Source of the DNA: Zoogloea sp044344315
GTDB lineage: Bacteria > Pseudomonadota > Gammaproteobacteria > Burkholderiales > Rhodocyclaceae
Direction: 5' to 3'
Assembly: GCF_044344315.1 (NCBI RefSeq)
Contig: NZ_JBIJDC010000011.1
Location: 3,736-67,735 of the forward strand
Length of the DNA: 64,000 nt
Below, piece by piece: positions 17,275-26,117 of the stretch. Below the pieces are notes generated by a model, which saw only the letters and a program-made list of their open reading frames with translations, made no database searches and was not told the origin of the DNA. How positions within the stretch are numbered: the first letter of the stretch is position 1; the number at the start of each line of letters is the position of its first letter. The position numbers were made by a program, and so were the translations under genes.

Positions 17275-18291
17275 ATGAACGACTGGCTCCACACCCTGGC
17301 CAACTGGCTGGAAGCCGGCCAGCCTGCGGTGCTTGTCACCGTGGTGCGTACCGATGGCTCGACCCCCCGGGAGGCCGGCGCCACCATGCTGGTGGGCCGC
17401 GCCAGCACCGCCGACACCATCGGCGGCGGCCACCTGGAATGGCTGGCCAGCACCACCGCCCGGGAGCTGCTGGTGGAGGGCGGCCCGCCACGCCTGATGC
17501 GCTTTGCCCTCGGTGCCTCCCTGGGGCAATGCTGCGGCGGCGTGGTGTGGCTGGCGCTGGAGCGCATCGACGTGCGTGACGCCGCCATCTGGCGCACCCG
17601 CGCCGAAGCCGTGGCAGGCGGTGACACCCTGCAGCGCCGGCTGGTGTCGGGGGACGAAGGCAGCCTGTGGTCCTTGGCCGACCGGGACCCGGGCAAGGGC
17701 GACCCGGCCCATTTCTGGTCCGATGGCGGGCACTGGCAGTTCGAGCAGCAGGTGGCCAGCACCCGCTTCCCGGTGGTGCTGTTCGGTGCCGGGCACGTGG
17801 GTGAAGCCATCGTCCGCAGTCTGGCCCCCCTGGGCGCCCAGATCACCTGGGTGGATACCCGGGATGACATCTTCCCGGAGGCGATCCCCGAAGAGGTGTT
17901 CACCGTCGCTACCGACATCCCCGCCACCGAGGTCTACGACGCGCCCCCGGGCTGCTATTTCCTGGTCCTGACCCACGACCACAGCCTGGACTTCAGCCTG
18001 TGCGAGGCCATCCTCACCCGTCACGATTTCGCCTTCTTCGGCCTCATCGGCTCGGCCACCAAGCGTGCCACCTTCGAGCACCGCCTCATCGCCCGTGGTC
18101 TTGAACCCCGGCGCCTCCTCGACATGACCTGCCCCATCGGCATCCCCGGCATCGACAGCAAGCAGCCGGCGGTGATTGCCGCCTCCGTCACCGCCCAGCT
18201 GCTGCAGGTGCGCGAAGCCCGTCAGGCCCTGGCCCGGGCCGTACGGCCGGTGGCGATCACCCCCTTTCTTCTTTCGGGAGCCCGCTCGTGA
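17275..18291 (+). CDS. xdhC: Xanthine dehydrogenase accessory protein XdhC
   Basis: A 338-residue chaperone that binds and protects the sulfurated molybdenum cofactor and inserts it into XdhB. The N-terminal XdhC domain contains the LGQCCGGVV cysteine motif. The C-terminal Rossmann domain contains VVLFGAGHVGEAIV and a following WVDTRD. An AGGTG site precedes the ATG. The stop codon overlaps the GTG start of the ABC ATPase gene by 4 bp, which ties the purine oxidation genes and the importer genes into a single transcript. Confidence 0.93.
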   Translation: MNDWLHTLANWLEAGQPAVLVTVVRTDGSTPREAGATMLVGRASTADTIGGGHLEWLASTTARELLVEGGPPRLMRFALGASLGQCCGGVVWLALERIDVRDAAIWRTRAEAVAGGDTLQRRLVSGDEGSLWSLADRDPGKGDPAHFWSDGGHWQFEQQVASTRFPVVLFGAGHVGEAIVRSLAPLGAQITWVDTRDDIFPEAIPEEVFTVATDIPATEVYDAPPGCYFLVLTHDHSLDFSLCEAILTRHDFAFFGLIGSATKRATFEHRLIARGLEPRRLLDMTCPIGIPGIDSKQPAVIAASVTAQLLQVREARQALARAVRPVAITPFLLSGARS

Positions 18292-19859
18292 GCACACCTC
18301 CGCCCCCTTTCAGCGGCCCGCCCGACGGCCTGCCACGCCTGGAGCTGACCGGCATCACCAAGCGCTACCCCAGCGTGGTGGCCAACGACGGCGTGCATCT
18401 CAAGGTCGGCCCCGGTGAAATCCACGCCGTGCTCGGCGAGAACGGCGCCGGCAAGAGCACCCTGATGAAGATCATCTACGGCGCGGTGCAGGCCGACGCC
18501 GGGCAGATCCAGTGGAACGGGCGCGAGGTGGTCATCGCCAACCCCTCCGAAGCCCGCCGGCTCGGCATCGGCATGGTCTTCCAGCACTTCTCCCTGTTCG
18601 AGACCCTGACCGTGGTGGAAAACATCGCCCTGGCCCTGGACGAACCCTTCGACCTGAAGCGCCTGGCGGCCCGGGTGAAAGAGGTGTCTACCCGCTACGG
18701 CCTGCCCCTGGACCCGGACCGGCTGGTGTACAGCCTGTCGGTGGGCGAGCGCCAGCGGGTCGAGATCGTGCGCTGCCTGCTGCAGGAACCCCAGCTGCTG
18801 ATCCTCGACGAGCCCACCTCGGTGCTCACCCCCCAGGCCGTGCAGAAGCTCTTCGAGACTCTGCGCCGTCTGTCGTCGGAGGGGGTCAGCATCCTCTACA
18901 TCAGCCACAAGCTGCACGAGATCCAGAGCCTGTGCCACAGCGCCACGGTGATGCGCGGCGGCAAGGTCACCGGCACCGCCACCCCGTCCCAGGAGACGCC
19001 GGCCAGCCTGGCGCGCATGATGATCGGCCGCGAGCTGCCCGTGTGCGAGGTGCCCGCCTTCACCGGCGAGGCGACACCGGTCCTCAGCGTCCGCGGCCTG
19101 TCCCATACCCCTGACGACCCCTTCGGCACCGCCCTCAAGGACATCGCCCTGGAGGTACGCCGCGGCGAGATCCTCGGCATCGCCGGCATCTCGGGCAACG
19201 GCCAGGCCGAGCTGCTGGCCGCCCTCTCCGGCGAAACCACCGGCCCCGCCGACACGGTGGTCCTGGCGGGTACGCCGGTGGGCCACCTGGACGCCGGCCG
19301 CCGGCGCAAACGCGGTCTCACCTTCGTGCCCGAGGAGCGCCTTGGCCGCGGTGCCGTACCGCCCATGAGCCTCGCCGACAACGCCACCCTGTCGGCCCAC
19401 GGCCACGGGCTGGTGAAGAAGGGCTTCCTGCGCCCGAAGGCGGCGTGGGATTTTGCCAAGACCTGCATCGAACGCTTCGACGTGCGCTGCGGCGGGCCCG
19501 GCGCGGCGGCGCGCAGCCTGTCCGGCGGCAACCTGCAGAAGTTCATCGTCGGCCGGGAGATCATGCAGCAACCCATCGCCATGGTGGTCGCCCAGCCCAC
19601 CTGGGGGGTGGACGTGGGGGCCGCCGCCTTCCTGCGCCAGACCCTGATCGACCTGTCGCGCAGCGGCGTGGCCATCCTGGTGATCTCCGAAGAACTGGAA
19701 GAGCTGTTCGAGATCTGCGACCGCATCGCCGTGCTGGCCGAAGGCCGATTGTCCGAGGCCGTACCCAAACAGCAGACCAACGCCGAGAAGATCGGCATGC
19801 AGATGTCGGGTCTGTTCTCCGCCGCCGATACCCGGGAGCCCGCCCATGCCGCTGCTTGA
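18288..19859 (+). CDS. Nucleoside ABC transporter ATPase with two ABC domains
   Basis: A 523-residue double ATPase of the sugar/nucleoside (BMP, YufO/NupO) class. The first domain has Walker A GENGAGKST (50-58), the signature SVGERQRVEI and Walker B LLILDEPTSVLTP. The second domain has a degenerate Walker A, GISGNGQAE, the signature SGGNLQKF and a Walker B region MVVAQPTWGVD. A degenerate second site is usual in this class. Start is GTG, overlapping xdhC; its end overlaps the first permease gene by 14 bp. Substrates are probably purine nucleosides or bases. Confidence 0.93.
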   Translation: MSTPPPPFSGPPDGLPRLELTGITKRYPSVVANDGVHLKVGPGEIHAVLGENGAGKSTLMKIIYGAVQADAGQIQWNGREVVIANPSEARRLGIGMVFQHFSLFETLTVVENIALALDEPFDLKRLAARVKEVSTRYGLPLDPDRLVYSLSVGERQRVEIVRCLLQEPQLLILDEPTSVLTPQAVQKLFETLRRLSSEGVSILYISHKLHEIQSLCHSATVMRGGKVTGTATPSQETPASLARMMIGRELPVCEVPAFTGEATPVLSVRGLSHTPDDPFGTALKDIALEVRRGEILGIAGISGNGQAELLAALSGETTGPADTVVLAGTPVGHLDAGRRRKRGLTFVPEERLGRGAVPPMSLADNATLSAHGHGLVKKGFLRPKAAWDFAKTCIERFDVRCGGPGAAARSLSGGNLQKFIVGREIMQQPIAMVVAQPTWGVDVGAAAFLRQTLIDLSRSGVAILVISEELEELFEICDRIAVLAEGRLSEAVPKQQTNAEKIGMQMSGLFSAADTREPAHAAA

Positions 19860-20916
19860 AGCCCGCCCGACACCGTCGGCCCGCATGCGCCTGCTGGCGC
19901 CCCTCATCGCCATCGGCCTGACCCTGGCCGTCGGTTCCCTGCTCTTCCTGTCCCTGGGCAAGAACCCCGTCGAGGCCTTCGGCGTTTTCTTCATCCAGCC
20001 CCTCTCGTCAGGCAACGGCTGGAGCGAGCTGATGGTCAAGGCCGGGCCGCTGATCCTCATCGCCCAGGGCCTGGCCATCGGCTTCCGGGCGCGCATCTAC
20101 AACATCGGCGCCGAGGGCCAGCTCATCATGGGCGCCCTGGCCGGCGGCGGCGTGGCCATCGCCTTCGACGGGGTGGACGCCTGGTGGGTGCTGCCCCTGA
20201 TGGTCATCGCCGGAGCCATCGGCGGTGCCCTGTGGGGGGCCATCCCGGCCCTGTTGCGCACCCGCTTCAATGCCCAGGAGACCCTCACCACCCTGATGCT
20301 CGCCTACGTGGCCACCTTTGCCCTGTCCTACATGGTGAACGGCCCCTGGCGCGACCCGGAAGGGATGAACTTCCCCCAGTCCATCATGTTCGGCGACCCG
20401 GCCCTGTTCGCCCCCTGGTTCGAGGGCATGCGGGTCAACGCCGCCATCCTGATCGCCGCCGTCGCCTCCCTGGCTTTCTGGATCTTCACCTCACGCAGCT
20501 TCCTGGCCTACCAGCTCACCGTCGGTGGCCTGGCGCCGGCAGCCGCCCGCTACGCGGGGTTCTCGGCCAATCGCACGGTGTGGGTGAGCCTGGTGCTGTC
20601 CGGCCTCACCGCCGGCCTCGCCGGCGTGGGTGAAGTGGCCGGCCCGGTGGGCCAGCTCAACCTCAACATCTCGCCGGGCTACGGCTTCGCCGCCATCATC
20701 GTGGCCTACCTGGGGCGCCTCAACGCCATCGGCATCGTCCTGGCCGGCCTGCTGATGGCCCTGCTCTACCTGGGTGGCGAGGCCGCGCAGGTGGCCCTGC
20801 AGCTGCCCGCCGCCATCACCGGGCTGTTCCAGGGGATGCTGCTGTTCTTCCTGCTGGGGGCCGACGTGTTCGTCGATTACCGCCTCAAGCCCCGGCCCCG
20901 GCCGGCCTACGCATGA
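19846..20916 (+). CDS. Nucleoside ABC transporter permease 1
   Basis: A 356-residue inner-membrane permease of the BMP-type (BPD_transp_2) family. It has about ten hydrophobic segments and the characteristic cytoplasmic region IYNIGAEGQLIMGALAGG, where glycine-rich residues contact the ATPase. The gene overlaps the ATPase gene by 14 bp. The second permease starts 55 bp downstream with its own ribosome site. It works with the binding protein encoded at 9803. Confidence 0.92.
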   Translation: MPLLEARPTPSARMRLLAPLIAIGLTLAVGSLLFLSLGKNPVEAFGVFFIQPLSSGNGWSELMVKAGPLILIAQGLAIGFRARIYNIGAEGQLIMGALAGGGVAIAFDGVDAWWVLPLMVIAGAIGGALWGAIPALLRTRFNAQETLTTLMLAYVATFALSYMVNGPWRDPEGMNFPQSIMFGDPALFAPWFEGMRVNAAILIAAVASLAFWIFTSRSFLAYQLTVGGLAPAAARYAGFSANRTVWVSLVLSGLTAGLAGVGEVAGPVGQLNLNISPGYGFAAIIVAYLGRLNAIGIVLAGLLMALLYLGGEAAQVALQLPAAITGLFQGMLLFFLLGADVFVDYRLKPRPRPAYA

Positions 20917-20971
20917 GGGGCCGGCACGGCGCCCCCCGCAGAGCCCGACACCCGTATCCCCAGGAGGCTTC

Positions 20972-21892
20972 ATGATCGAACACCTGATTCCCGTCCTCGC
21001 TGGCACCCTGGCCGCCGCCACGCCGCTGATCTTTGCCGGGCTCGGCGAGCTGGTGGCCGAGCGCACCGGCGTCATCAACCTGGGCGTCGAGGGCATGATG
21101 CTGATCGGCGCCGTCGCCGGCTTTGCCGCGGCGGCCCACTCCGGCGGCGGGGCCCTCGCCGGGCTGCCCGCCGGCGCCGTGGCCGGCATGCTGGCGGCGC
21201 TGATCTTCGCGATCCTGTCCCTGTCCATGGCCGCCAACCAGGCGGCCTGCGGCCTGGCCCTGACCATCTTCGGCATCGGCCTGTCGGCCTTCATCGGCCA
21301 GCACTACGTCAGCTACAGCCTGCCCGGCCTGCCGCCCCTGGACATCCCCGGCCTGTCGGAGATCCCGGTGATCGGCCGCATCCTCTTCCATCAGGACGCC
21401 GTCACCTACCTGGGCCTCGTCACCTTTGCCTGTGTGTGGTGGGTGCTCAAGAAGACCCGCCTGGGTCTGGTGCTGAAGGCCGTCGGCGAAGCCCCGGACG
21501 CCGCCCATGCCATCGGCTATCCGGTCATCGCCATCCGCTACGGGGCCACGCTCTTTGGCGGCGCCATGGCGGGCATCGCCGGGGCCTACCTCTCCACCGT
21601 GTACACCCCCCTGTGGGTGCAGAACATGGTCGCCGGCCGCGGCTGGATCGCCATCGCCCTGGTGGTCTTCGCCGCCTGGAACCCCACCCGCCTGCTGCTG
21701 GGCGCCTGGCTCTTCGGCGGCGTCACCATCCTGCAGTTCCACGCCCAGGGCCTGGGCATCGCCCTGCCGGTCCAGTTCCTCGCCGCCCTGCCCTACCTGG
21801 CCACGGTGGTGGTGCTGGTGCTGATCTCCCGGGACAAGCGGCTGCTGCAGCTGAACCTGCCGGCTTCGCTGGGGAAGCCGTGGATGCCGTGA
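20972..21892 (+). CDS. Nucleoside ABC transporter permease 2
   Basis: A 306-residue permease of the same family, paired with permease 1. The typical motif VINLGVEGMMLIGAVAGF lies near residues 39-56, and about nine hydrophobic segments follow. The start at 20972 is set by an AGGAGG site seven bases upstream; longer in-frame starts overlap the preceding gene and translate a non-membrane, proline-rich stretch. It is the last transporter gene before a large inverted repeat, so the transcript may end there. Confidence 0.92.
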   Translation: MIEHLIPVLAGTLAAATPLIFAGLGELVAERTGVINLGVEGMMLIGAVAGFAAAAHSGGGALAGLPAGAVAGMLAALIFAILSLSMAANQAACGLALTIFGIGLSAFIGQHYVSYSLPGLPPLDIPGLSEIPVIGRILFHQDAVTYLGLVTFACVWWVLKKTRLGLVLKAVGEAPDAAHAIGYPVIAIRYGATLFGGAMAGIAGAYLSTVYTPLWVQNMVAGRGWIAIALVVFAAWNPTRLLLGAWLFGGVTILQFHAQGLGIALPVQFLAALPYLATVVVLVLISRDKRLLQLNLPASLGKPWMP

Positions 21893-21917
21893 AGATGGGG
21901 AGGCACCGTGGCGTGGG

Positions 21918-21935
21918 GGTCGAGTTCGTTCGACC
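21918..21935 (+). repeat. Type B repeat, opening palindrome only (copy 3)
   Basis: GGTCGAGTTCGTTCGACC, the opening palindrome of the type B repeat, lies 26 bp after the permease stop codon. The rest of the element is not recognisable. Confidence 0.55.
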
Positions 21936-21958
21936 TCCTTGGGTTAGGCCTTTGCTGG

Positions 21959-22509
21959 CCGGCTTTCCCGTGTCGGGCGTTACGTTGGCCGGGATTTCGC
22001 CCCGGCGGGCGACCTCCTTTCTTGCTTCGCCAAGAAAGGAGGCAAAGAAGGCGACCCGGCCACCCCGGTCATTCGCTACGCGAATGACTCCCCTGCGCTG
22101 CTCCCAGCAGGCGGCCGACGCGGAACTCGCCCTTCGGGCTCAGACAGCCGCGCCGGACTTCCCCACCCGCTGGTGCGCTGCTCGGCGGGTCGGAACGGGC
22201 TTTTCGGATGCACCGAGCCTCTACGGAAATGGGGTCAAGCACTGGCCGTTGATCACCTGCATTTCCTTTCCCCTCTGGCGTGCCGACTGGAGGGTTCGGC
22301 AGGCGGAAAAAGGGCTGCGCATGTCTGAGCCCAAAGGGCGAGTTTGCGCAGACCCCGCCTGACGGACCCGGAAGGAGGGAACCCCCGAAGGGGGCGCGAC
22401 AGCGGGGTACGTTTCTTTGCCTTCTTTCTTGTCGTACAACAAGAAAGAAGGTCGCCCGCCGGGGCGAGACCCGGCCAACGTTACGTAATCGACGGGGAAA
22501 GCCCCCCAG
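21959..22509. repeat. Large inverted-repeat element of about 550 bp
   Basis: The left part (from 21959) and the reverse complement of the right part (to 22509) share long stretches, such as CGTTGGCCGGG, GCCCCGGCGGGCGACC and CAAGAAAG-type inner hairpins. Further in, both arms carry a motif close to AACTCGCCCTT-GGGCTCAGACA. The outer 110 bp or so of each arm match well and the centre is diverged. Each arm has its own small hairpin (CTTTCTTGCTTCGCCAAGAAAG on the left, 22016-22037). Short open frames across it look like repeat translation, not genes. Similar elements are common in Betaproteobacteria and Xanthomonas. The element fills the 636-bp gap between the permease and the next deaminase. Confidence 0.8.
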
Positions 22510-22528
22510 CAAACACGACCATAAGAAA

Positions 22529-23893
22529 ATGAACACCAAGACCCTCCTCCTCCACCACGCCGACGTCCTCGTCACCATGGACACCCAGCGCCGTGAGATC
22601 CCCGACGGCGCCGTGTTCATCCGCAACGGCATCATCGAAGCCGTCGGCCCCACCACCGAGCTCCCTGATACCGCCAACGAGATCATCGACCTGCGCGGCC
22701 GCATCGTGCTGCCCGGCCTGGTGAATACCCATCACCACATGTATCAGAGCCTGACCCGCGCCGTGCCCGGGGCCCAGGATGCCGAGCTGTTCGGCTGGCT
22801 GCAGACCCTCTACCCCCTGTGGGGCGGGCTGACGCCCGAGATGATCCGGGCCTCCACCCTCACTGCGATGGCCGAGCTGATCCTGTCGGGCTGCACCACC
22901 TCCTCCGACCACCTGTACATCTACCCCAACGGCAGCCGGCTGGACGACAGCATCGAGGCGGCCCGGGAGATCGGCATGCGCTTTCACGCCTGCCGCGGCA
23001 GCATGAGCGTGGGGCGCTCGGCGGGGGGCCTGCCGCCGGACCACCTGGTGGAAGACGAGGCCACTATCCTGGCCGACAGCCGCCGCCTCATCGAGACCTG
23101 GCATGATCCGGCCCGCCACGCCATGCTGCGGGTGGCCCTGGCGCCCTGTTCGCCCTTCTCGGTGAGCACCGACCTGATGCGCGAATCGGCCGTGCTGGCG
23201 CGCAGCTACGGGGTGTCGCTGCACACCCACCTGGCCGAGAACGACAACGACGTGGCCTACAGCCGCGCGCGCTTCGGCATGACCCCGGCCGAGTACGCCG
23301 AGAGCCTGGGCTGGGTGGGGCCCGATGTGTGGCACGCCCACTGCGTGAAGCTCGACGACGCCGGCATCGCCCTGTTTGCCCGCACCGGCACCGGCGTGGC
23401 CCACTGCCCCTGCTCCAACATGCGCCTGGCCTCGGGCATCGCCCCCATCCCGGCCATGCGCGCGGCCGGCGTGGCGGTGGGCCTGGGGGTGGACGGCTCC
23501 GCCTCCAACGACGGCGCCGACCTGCTCGGCGAGGCCCGTCAGGCCATGCTGCTGGCCCGGGTCGGCCACGGCCCGGCGGCCATGAACGCCCGCCAGGCCC
23601 TGGAACTGGCCACCTTGGGCGGCGCCCGGGTGCTGGGCCGGGACGACATCGGCGCCCTCGCCCCGGGCATGAGCGCCGATCTGATCGCCTTCCGCAGCGA
23701 CACCCTGGCCCTGTCCGGCGGTGCGGTGCACGACCCGGTGGCCGCCCTGGTGTTCTGCGCCCCCGAGCGCGTGGACATGAGCCTCATCAATGGCCGCCCC
23801 GTAGTGATGGACGGCAACCTGCAGACGGTGGACCTGGGGCGCGTGGTCCATCACCATAACCGCCTCGCCCGCCAGCTGGCTGAAGCCCTGTGA
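22529..23893 (+). CDS. 8-oxoguanine deaminase-type amidohydrolase
   Basis: A 454-residue amidohydrolase of the TrzN/AtzB and 8-oxoguanine deaminase group. The metal site is visible as VNTHHHMYQ (HxH), HTHLAEN (His and Glu), WHAHCVKL (His) and GLGVDGSASND (Asp). These together match the 8-oxoguanine deaminase branch, which makes urate from 8-oxoguanine. The start at 22529 lies just outside the large inverted repeat; in-frame codons further upstream fall inside the repeat. Its stop overlaps the GTG of guaD by 4 bp. Isoguanine or another aminopurine is an alternative substrate. Confidence 0.82.
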   Translation: MNTKTLLLHHADVLVTMDTQRREIPDGAVFIRNGIIEAVGPTTELPDTANEIIDLRGRIVLPGLVNTHHHMYQSLTRAVPGAQDAELFGWLQTLYPLWGGLTPEMIRASTLTAMAELILSGCTTSSDHLYIYPNGSRLDDSIEAAREIGMRFHACRGSMSVGRSAGGLPPDHLVEDEATILADSRRLIETWHDPARHAMLRVALAPCSPFSVSTDLMRESAVLARSYGVSLHTHLAENDNDVAYSRARFGMTPAEYAESLGWVGPDVWHAHCVKLDDAGIALFARTGTGVAHCPCSNMRLASGIAPIPAMRAAGVAVGLGVDGSASNDGADLLGEARQAMLLARVGHGPAAMNARQALELATLGGARVLGRDDIGALAPGMSADLIAFRSDTLALSGGAVHDPVAALVFCAPERVDMSLINGRPVVMDGNLQTVDLGRVVHHHNRLARQLAEAL

Positions 23894-25215
23894 AGCCCAT
23901 GCCCGACACCCACGTCCTGGTCCGCGGCCAGATCCTCCACTACCTGAACGACCCCGGCCCGACGGACGACCCGAGCGCCTGGGAGTTCTTCGACGACGGC
24001 GCCCTGTGGATCACCAACGGCCACATCCGCGCCGCCGGCCCCTGGGCCGCCATCCGCGCCAACATGCCCCCGGCCATCCGCGACGCCGCCACCTTCCACG
24101 ACCACCGCGGCAAGCTGGTGCTGCCCGGCCTGGTGGACACCCACATCCACTACCCCCAGGCCGGGGTGATCGGCTCCTATGGGCGGCAGCTGCTGGACTG
24201 GCTCAACGACTACACCTTCCCTGCCGAAGCCCGCTTTGCCGACTACGCTGTGGCCGAGAAGACCGCCGCCTTCGTGGTGGACCGCCTGCTCGCCCACGGC
24301 ACCACCACCGCCTCGGTGTTCGCCACCGTGCATGCCCACTCGGTGGACGCCTTCTTCCGGGCCGCCGAGGCAAAGAAGCTGCGCATGCTGTGCGGCAAGG
24401 TGCTGATGGACCGCCACTGCCCCGACACCCTGAGCGACACCGCCGAATCAGGCCGCGCCGACAGCCAGGCCCTGATCGAACGCTGGCACGGCAAGGGCCG
24501 CCTGGGCTACACCCTGACCCCGCGCTTCGCCCCCACCTCGACCCGCGAGCAACTGCAGGCCACCGGCGAACTCTTCGCCTCCCGCCCCGACCTGCACCTG
24601 CAGACCCACCTGGCCGAAAACCGCGCCGAGATCGACTGGGTACGGCAGCTCTTCCCCGAACGCAGCAGCTACCTGGACGTCTACGCCCACTACGGCCTGC
24701 TCGCCCCACGCACGATCTACGGCCACTGCATCCACCTCTCCGACGCCGAACGCCGCGACATGGCCGCCAGCGGCGCCGCCGCTGCCTTCTGCCCCACCTC
24801 CAACTTCTTCCTCGGCAGCGGCGCCTTCGACTACGCCGCCAGCACCGCCACCGGCCTGCGCGTGGGCCTCGCCACCGACGTGGGCGGCGGCACCGGCTTC
24901 AGCCTGATCCGCACCCTCGGCCAGGCCTACGAGGCCAGCCAGATCCACGGCACCCCGCTATCCGCCATGCGCGGCTGGTACCTCGCCACCCTGGGCGGCG
25001 CCCGTGCCCTCTACCTGGACGACCACATCGGCAACTTCCAGCCCGGCCACGAAGCCGACTTCACCGTCCTCGACTGGACCGCCACCCCGGAACTCGCCTG
25101 GCGCATGGACAACACCCGCAGCCTGGCGGAAAGGCTGTTCGCGCTGATGATTCTGGGGGACGAGAGATGCGTGGTGGCGACGCATGTGATGGGGGAGCGG
25201 GTGGGGCCGGGCTGA
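23890..25215 (+). CDS. guaD: Guanine deaminase (amidohydrolase type)
   Basis: A 441-residue metal-dependent guanine deaminase that turns guanine into xanthine. Metal-binding motifs are VDTHIHYPQ, LQTHLAENRAE, YGHCIHLSD and the aspartate in ATDVGGGTGFS; the family signature PTSNFFLGSGAF is also present. The GTG start overlaps the stop of the preceding gene, so the two are coupled. Product xanthine is the substrate of the upstream xanthine dehydrogenase. Length is normal for the family. Confidence 0.93.
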   Translation: MKPMPDTHVLVRGQILHYLNDPGPTDDPSAWEFFDDGALWITNGHIRAAGPWAAIRANMPPAIRDAATFHDHRGKLVLPGLVDTHIHYPQAGVIGSYGRQLLDWLNDYTFPAEARFADYAVAEKTAAFVVDRLLAHGTTTASVFATVHAHSVDAFFRAAEAKKLRMLCGKVLMDRHCPDTLSDTAESGRADSQALIERWHGKGRLGYTLTPRFAPTSTREQLQATGELFASRPDLHLQTHLAENRAEIDWVRQLFPERSSYLDVYAHYGLLAPRTIYGHCIHLSDAERRDMAASGAAAAFCPTSNFFLGSGAFDYAASTATGLRVGLATDVGGGTGFSLIRTLGQAYEASQIHGTPLSAMRGWYLATLGGARALYLDDHIGNFQPGHEADFTVLDWTATPELAWRMDNTRSLAERLFALMILGDERCVVATHVMGERVGPG

Positions 25216-25301
25216 GGCCGGCAACAGAGCTCCTGCCAGGAAGATTGCCTTACGATGGGGCCGATGGCACATTGGCCCCCGTTCCTCCCGGCAACTACAT
25301 C

Positions 25302-25964
25302 ATGCCCCGCCCGCAGCCCATTCTCACTGTCGACGCCGTTCTACTGACCCTCGAGGACGGCCAGCTCAAAGTCGCCCTGCATGAGCGCACGGCAGATCCC
25401 TTCAAGGGCATCAAGGCCCTGCCAGGGGGCTTCGTCCATCCGGAGGAGGATAGCTGCGCCCTCGACACCGCTTATCGAGTCCTTCGCCAGAAGACGGGCT
25501 TCATCCCTCGTCATCTGGAACAGCTCTGCGTGTTCTCCGGCCCGGAGCGCGATCCCCGAGGCTGGTCAGTCAGCATCGCCTTTGTGGCCCTGTCCCCCAT
25601 CGATGCGCTGCGCAGTAGTGGCTCACCCGTGTTCAGCTACGCGCGGGTGGACGCACTGCCCGAACTGGCCTTCGATCACCGGGAGATCGTCGCCCAGGCA
25701 GTCCAGCGCCTGCGCAGCAAGGCGGGCTATTCATCCCTGCCCTGCGCGCTGCTGCCCGAACGCTTCACCCTCCGGGAGCTGCAGGAAGTCTATGAACAGG
25801 TGCTCGGGCAAACGCTGGACAAGTCCAGCTTTCGTCGCAAGATTGACGAACTGGCTTTCGTGACGCCCAGCGAGGAATTCACTGCAGGCACCCACCGCCC
25901 GGCCCGGCTGTACTCCTTCCAGGGCTACACGGCCTTCGACCGCAGCCTGACCACCCGCAAGTAG
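25302..25964 (+). CDS. nrtR: NrtR-type NUDIX transcriptional regulator of NAD metabolism
   Basis: A 220-residue protein with an N-terminal NUDIX-like domain (about 1-140) and a C-terminal winged helix (about 150-220, with LRELQEVYEQVLGQTLDKSS and FRRKI). The NUDIX box region from G43 (GGFVHPEEDS) lacks the REx2EE catalytic core, as expected for NrtR, which binds ADP-ribose and related NAD metabolites instead of cleaving them. Known NrtR proteins repress NAD synthesis and salvage genes. Here it precedes prs and nadV on the same strand, and two palindromes lie in the gap between. The start at 25302 is the first ATG that gives a complete domain. Confidence 0.9.
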   Translation: MPRPQPILTVDAVLLTLEDGQLKVALHERTADPFKGIKALPGGFVHPEEDSCALDTAYRVLRQKTGFIPRHLEQLCVFSGPERDPRGWSVSIAFVALSPIDALRSSGSPVFSYARVDALPELAFDHREIVAQAVQRLRSKAGYSSLPCALLPERFTLRELQEVYEQVLGQTLDKSSFRRKIDELAFVTPSEEFTAGTHRPARLYSFQGYTAFDRSLTTRK

Positions 25965-26027
25965 AACGCCGACGGCATCCATCCTTTCCGTAGCACCTGA
26001 AAACAAGAGAAAATGACGAAGGAATAT

Positions 26028-26070
26028 CTTTAATCCAGTTAGTTGCAAATTACAACTAACTGGATTAAAG
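26028..26070. promoter_or_regulatory. NrtR operator 1, 43-bp palindrome
   Basis: Perfect 18-bp arms (CTTTAATCCAGTTAGTTG and its complement) flank a 7-nt centre. The inner part, TTAGTTG-N7-CAACTAA, recurs in operator 2. The palindrome covers the predicted promoter of the prs-nadV pair. Confidence 0.85.
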
Positions 26071-26071
26071 T
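26043..26071 (+). promoter_or_regulatory. Candidate promoter of prs-nadV
   Basis: A -35-like TTGCAA (26043-26048) and a -10-like TAAAGT (26066-26071) are separated by 17 bp. Both boxes lie inside or at the edge of operator 1, so repressor binding would block polymerase. This is a by-eye call. Confidence 0.5.
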
Positions 26072-26080
26072 GCGAACCAC

Positions 26081-26101
26081 TTAGTTGCACATCGCAACTA
26101 A
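26081..26101. promoter_or_regulatory. NrtR operator 2
   Basis: TTAGTTGC and GCAACTAA (8-bp arms) flank a 5-nt centre, with the same TTAGTTG-N7-CAACTAA core as operator 1. The centres of the two operators are 42 bp apart, about four helical turns. Operator 2 lies between the candidate promoter and the ribosome site. Confidence 0.82.
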
Positions 26102-26117
26102 CAAAGGAGCCGCCGTC

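Noticed and set aside
22280..22528. Upstream extension of the 8-oxoguanine deaminase-type gene
   Set aside because: It is translation of the large inverted repeat; the family length and domain begin at 22529.
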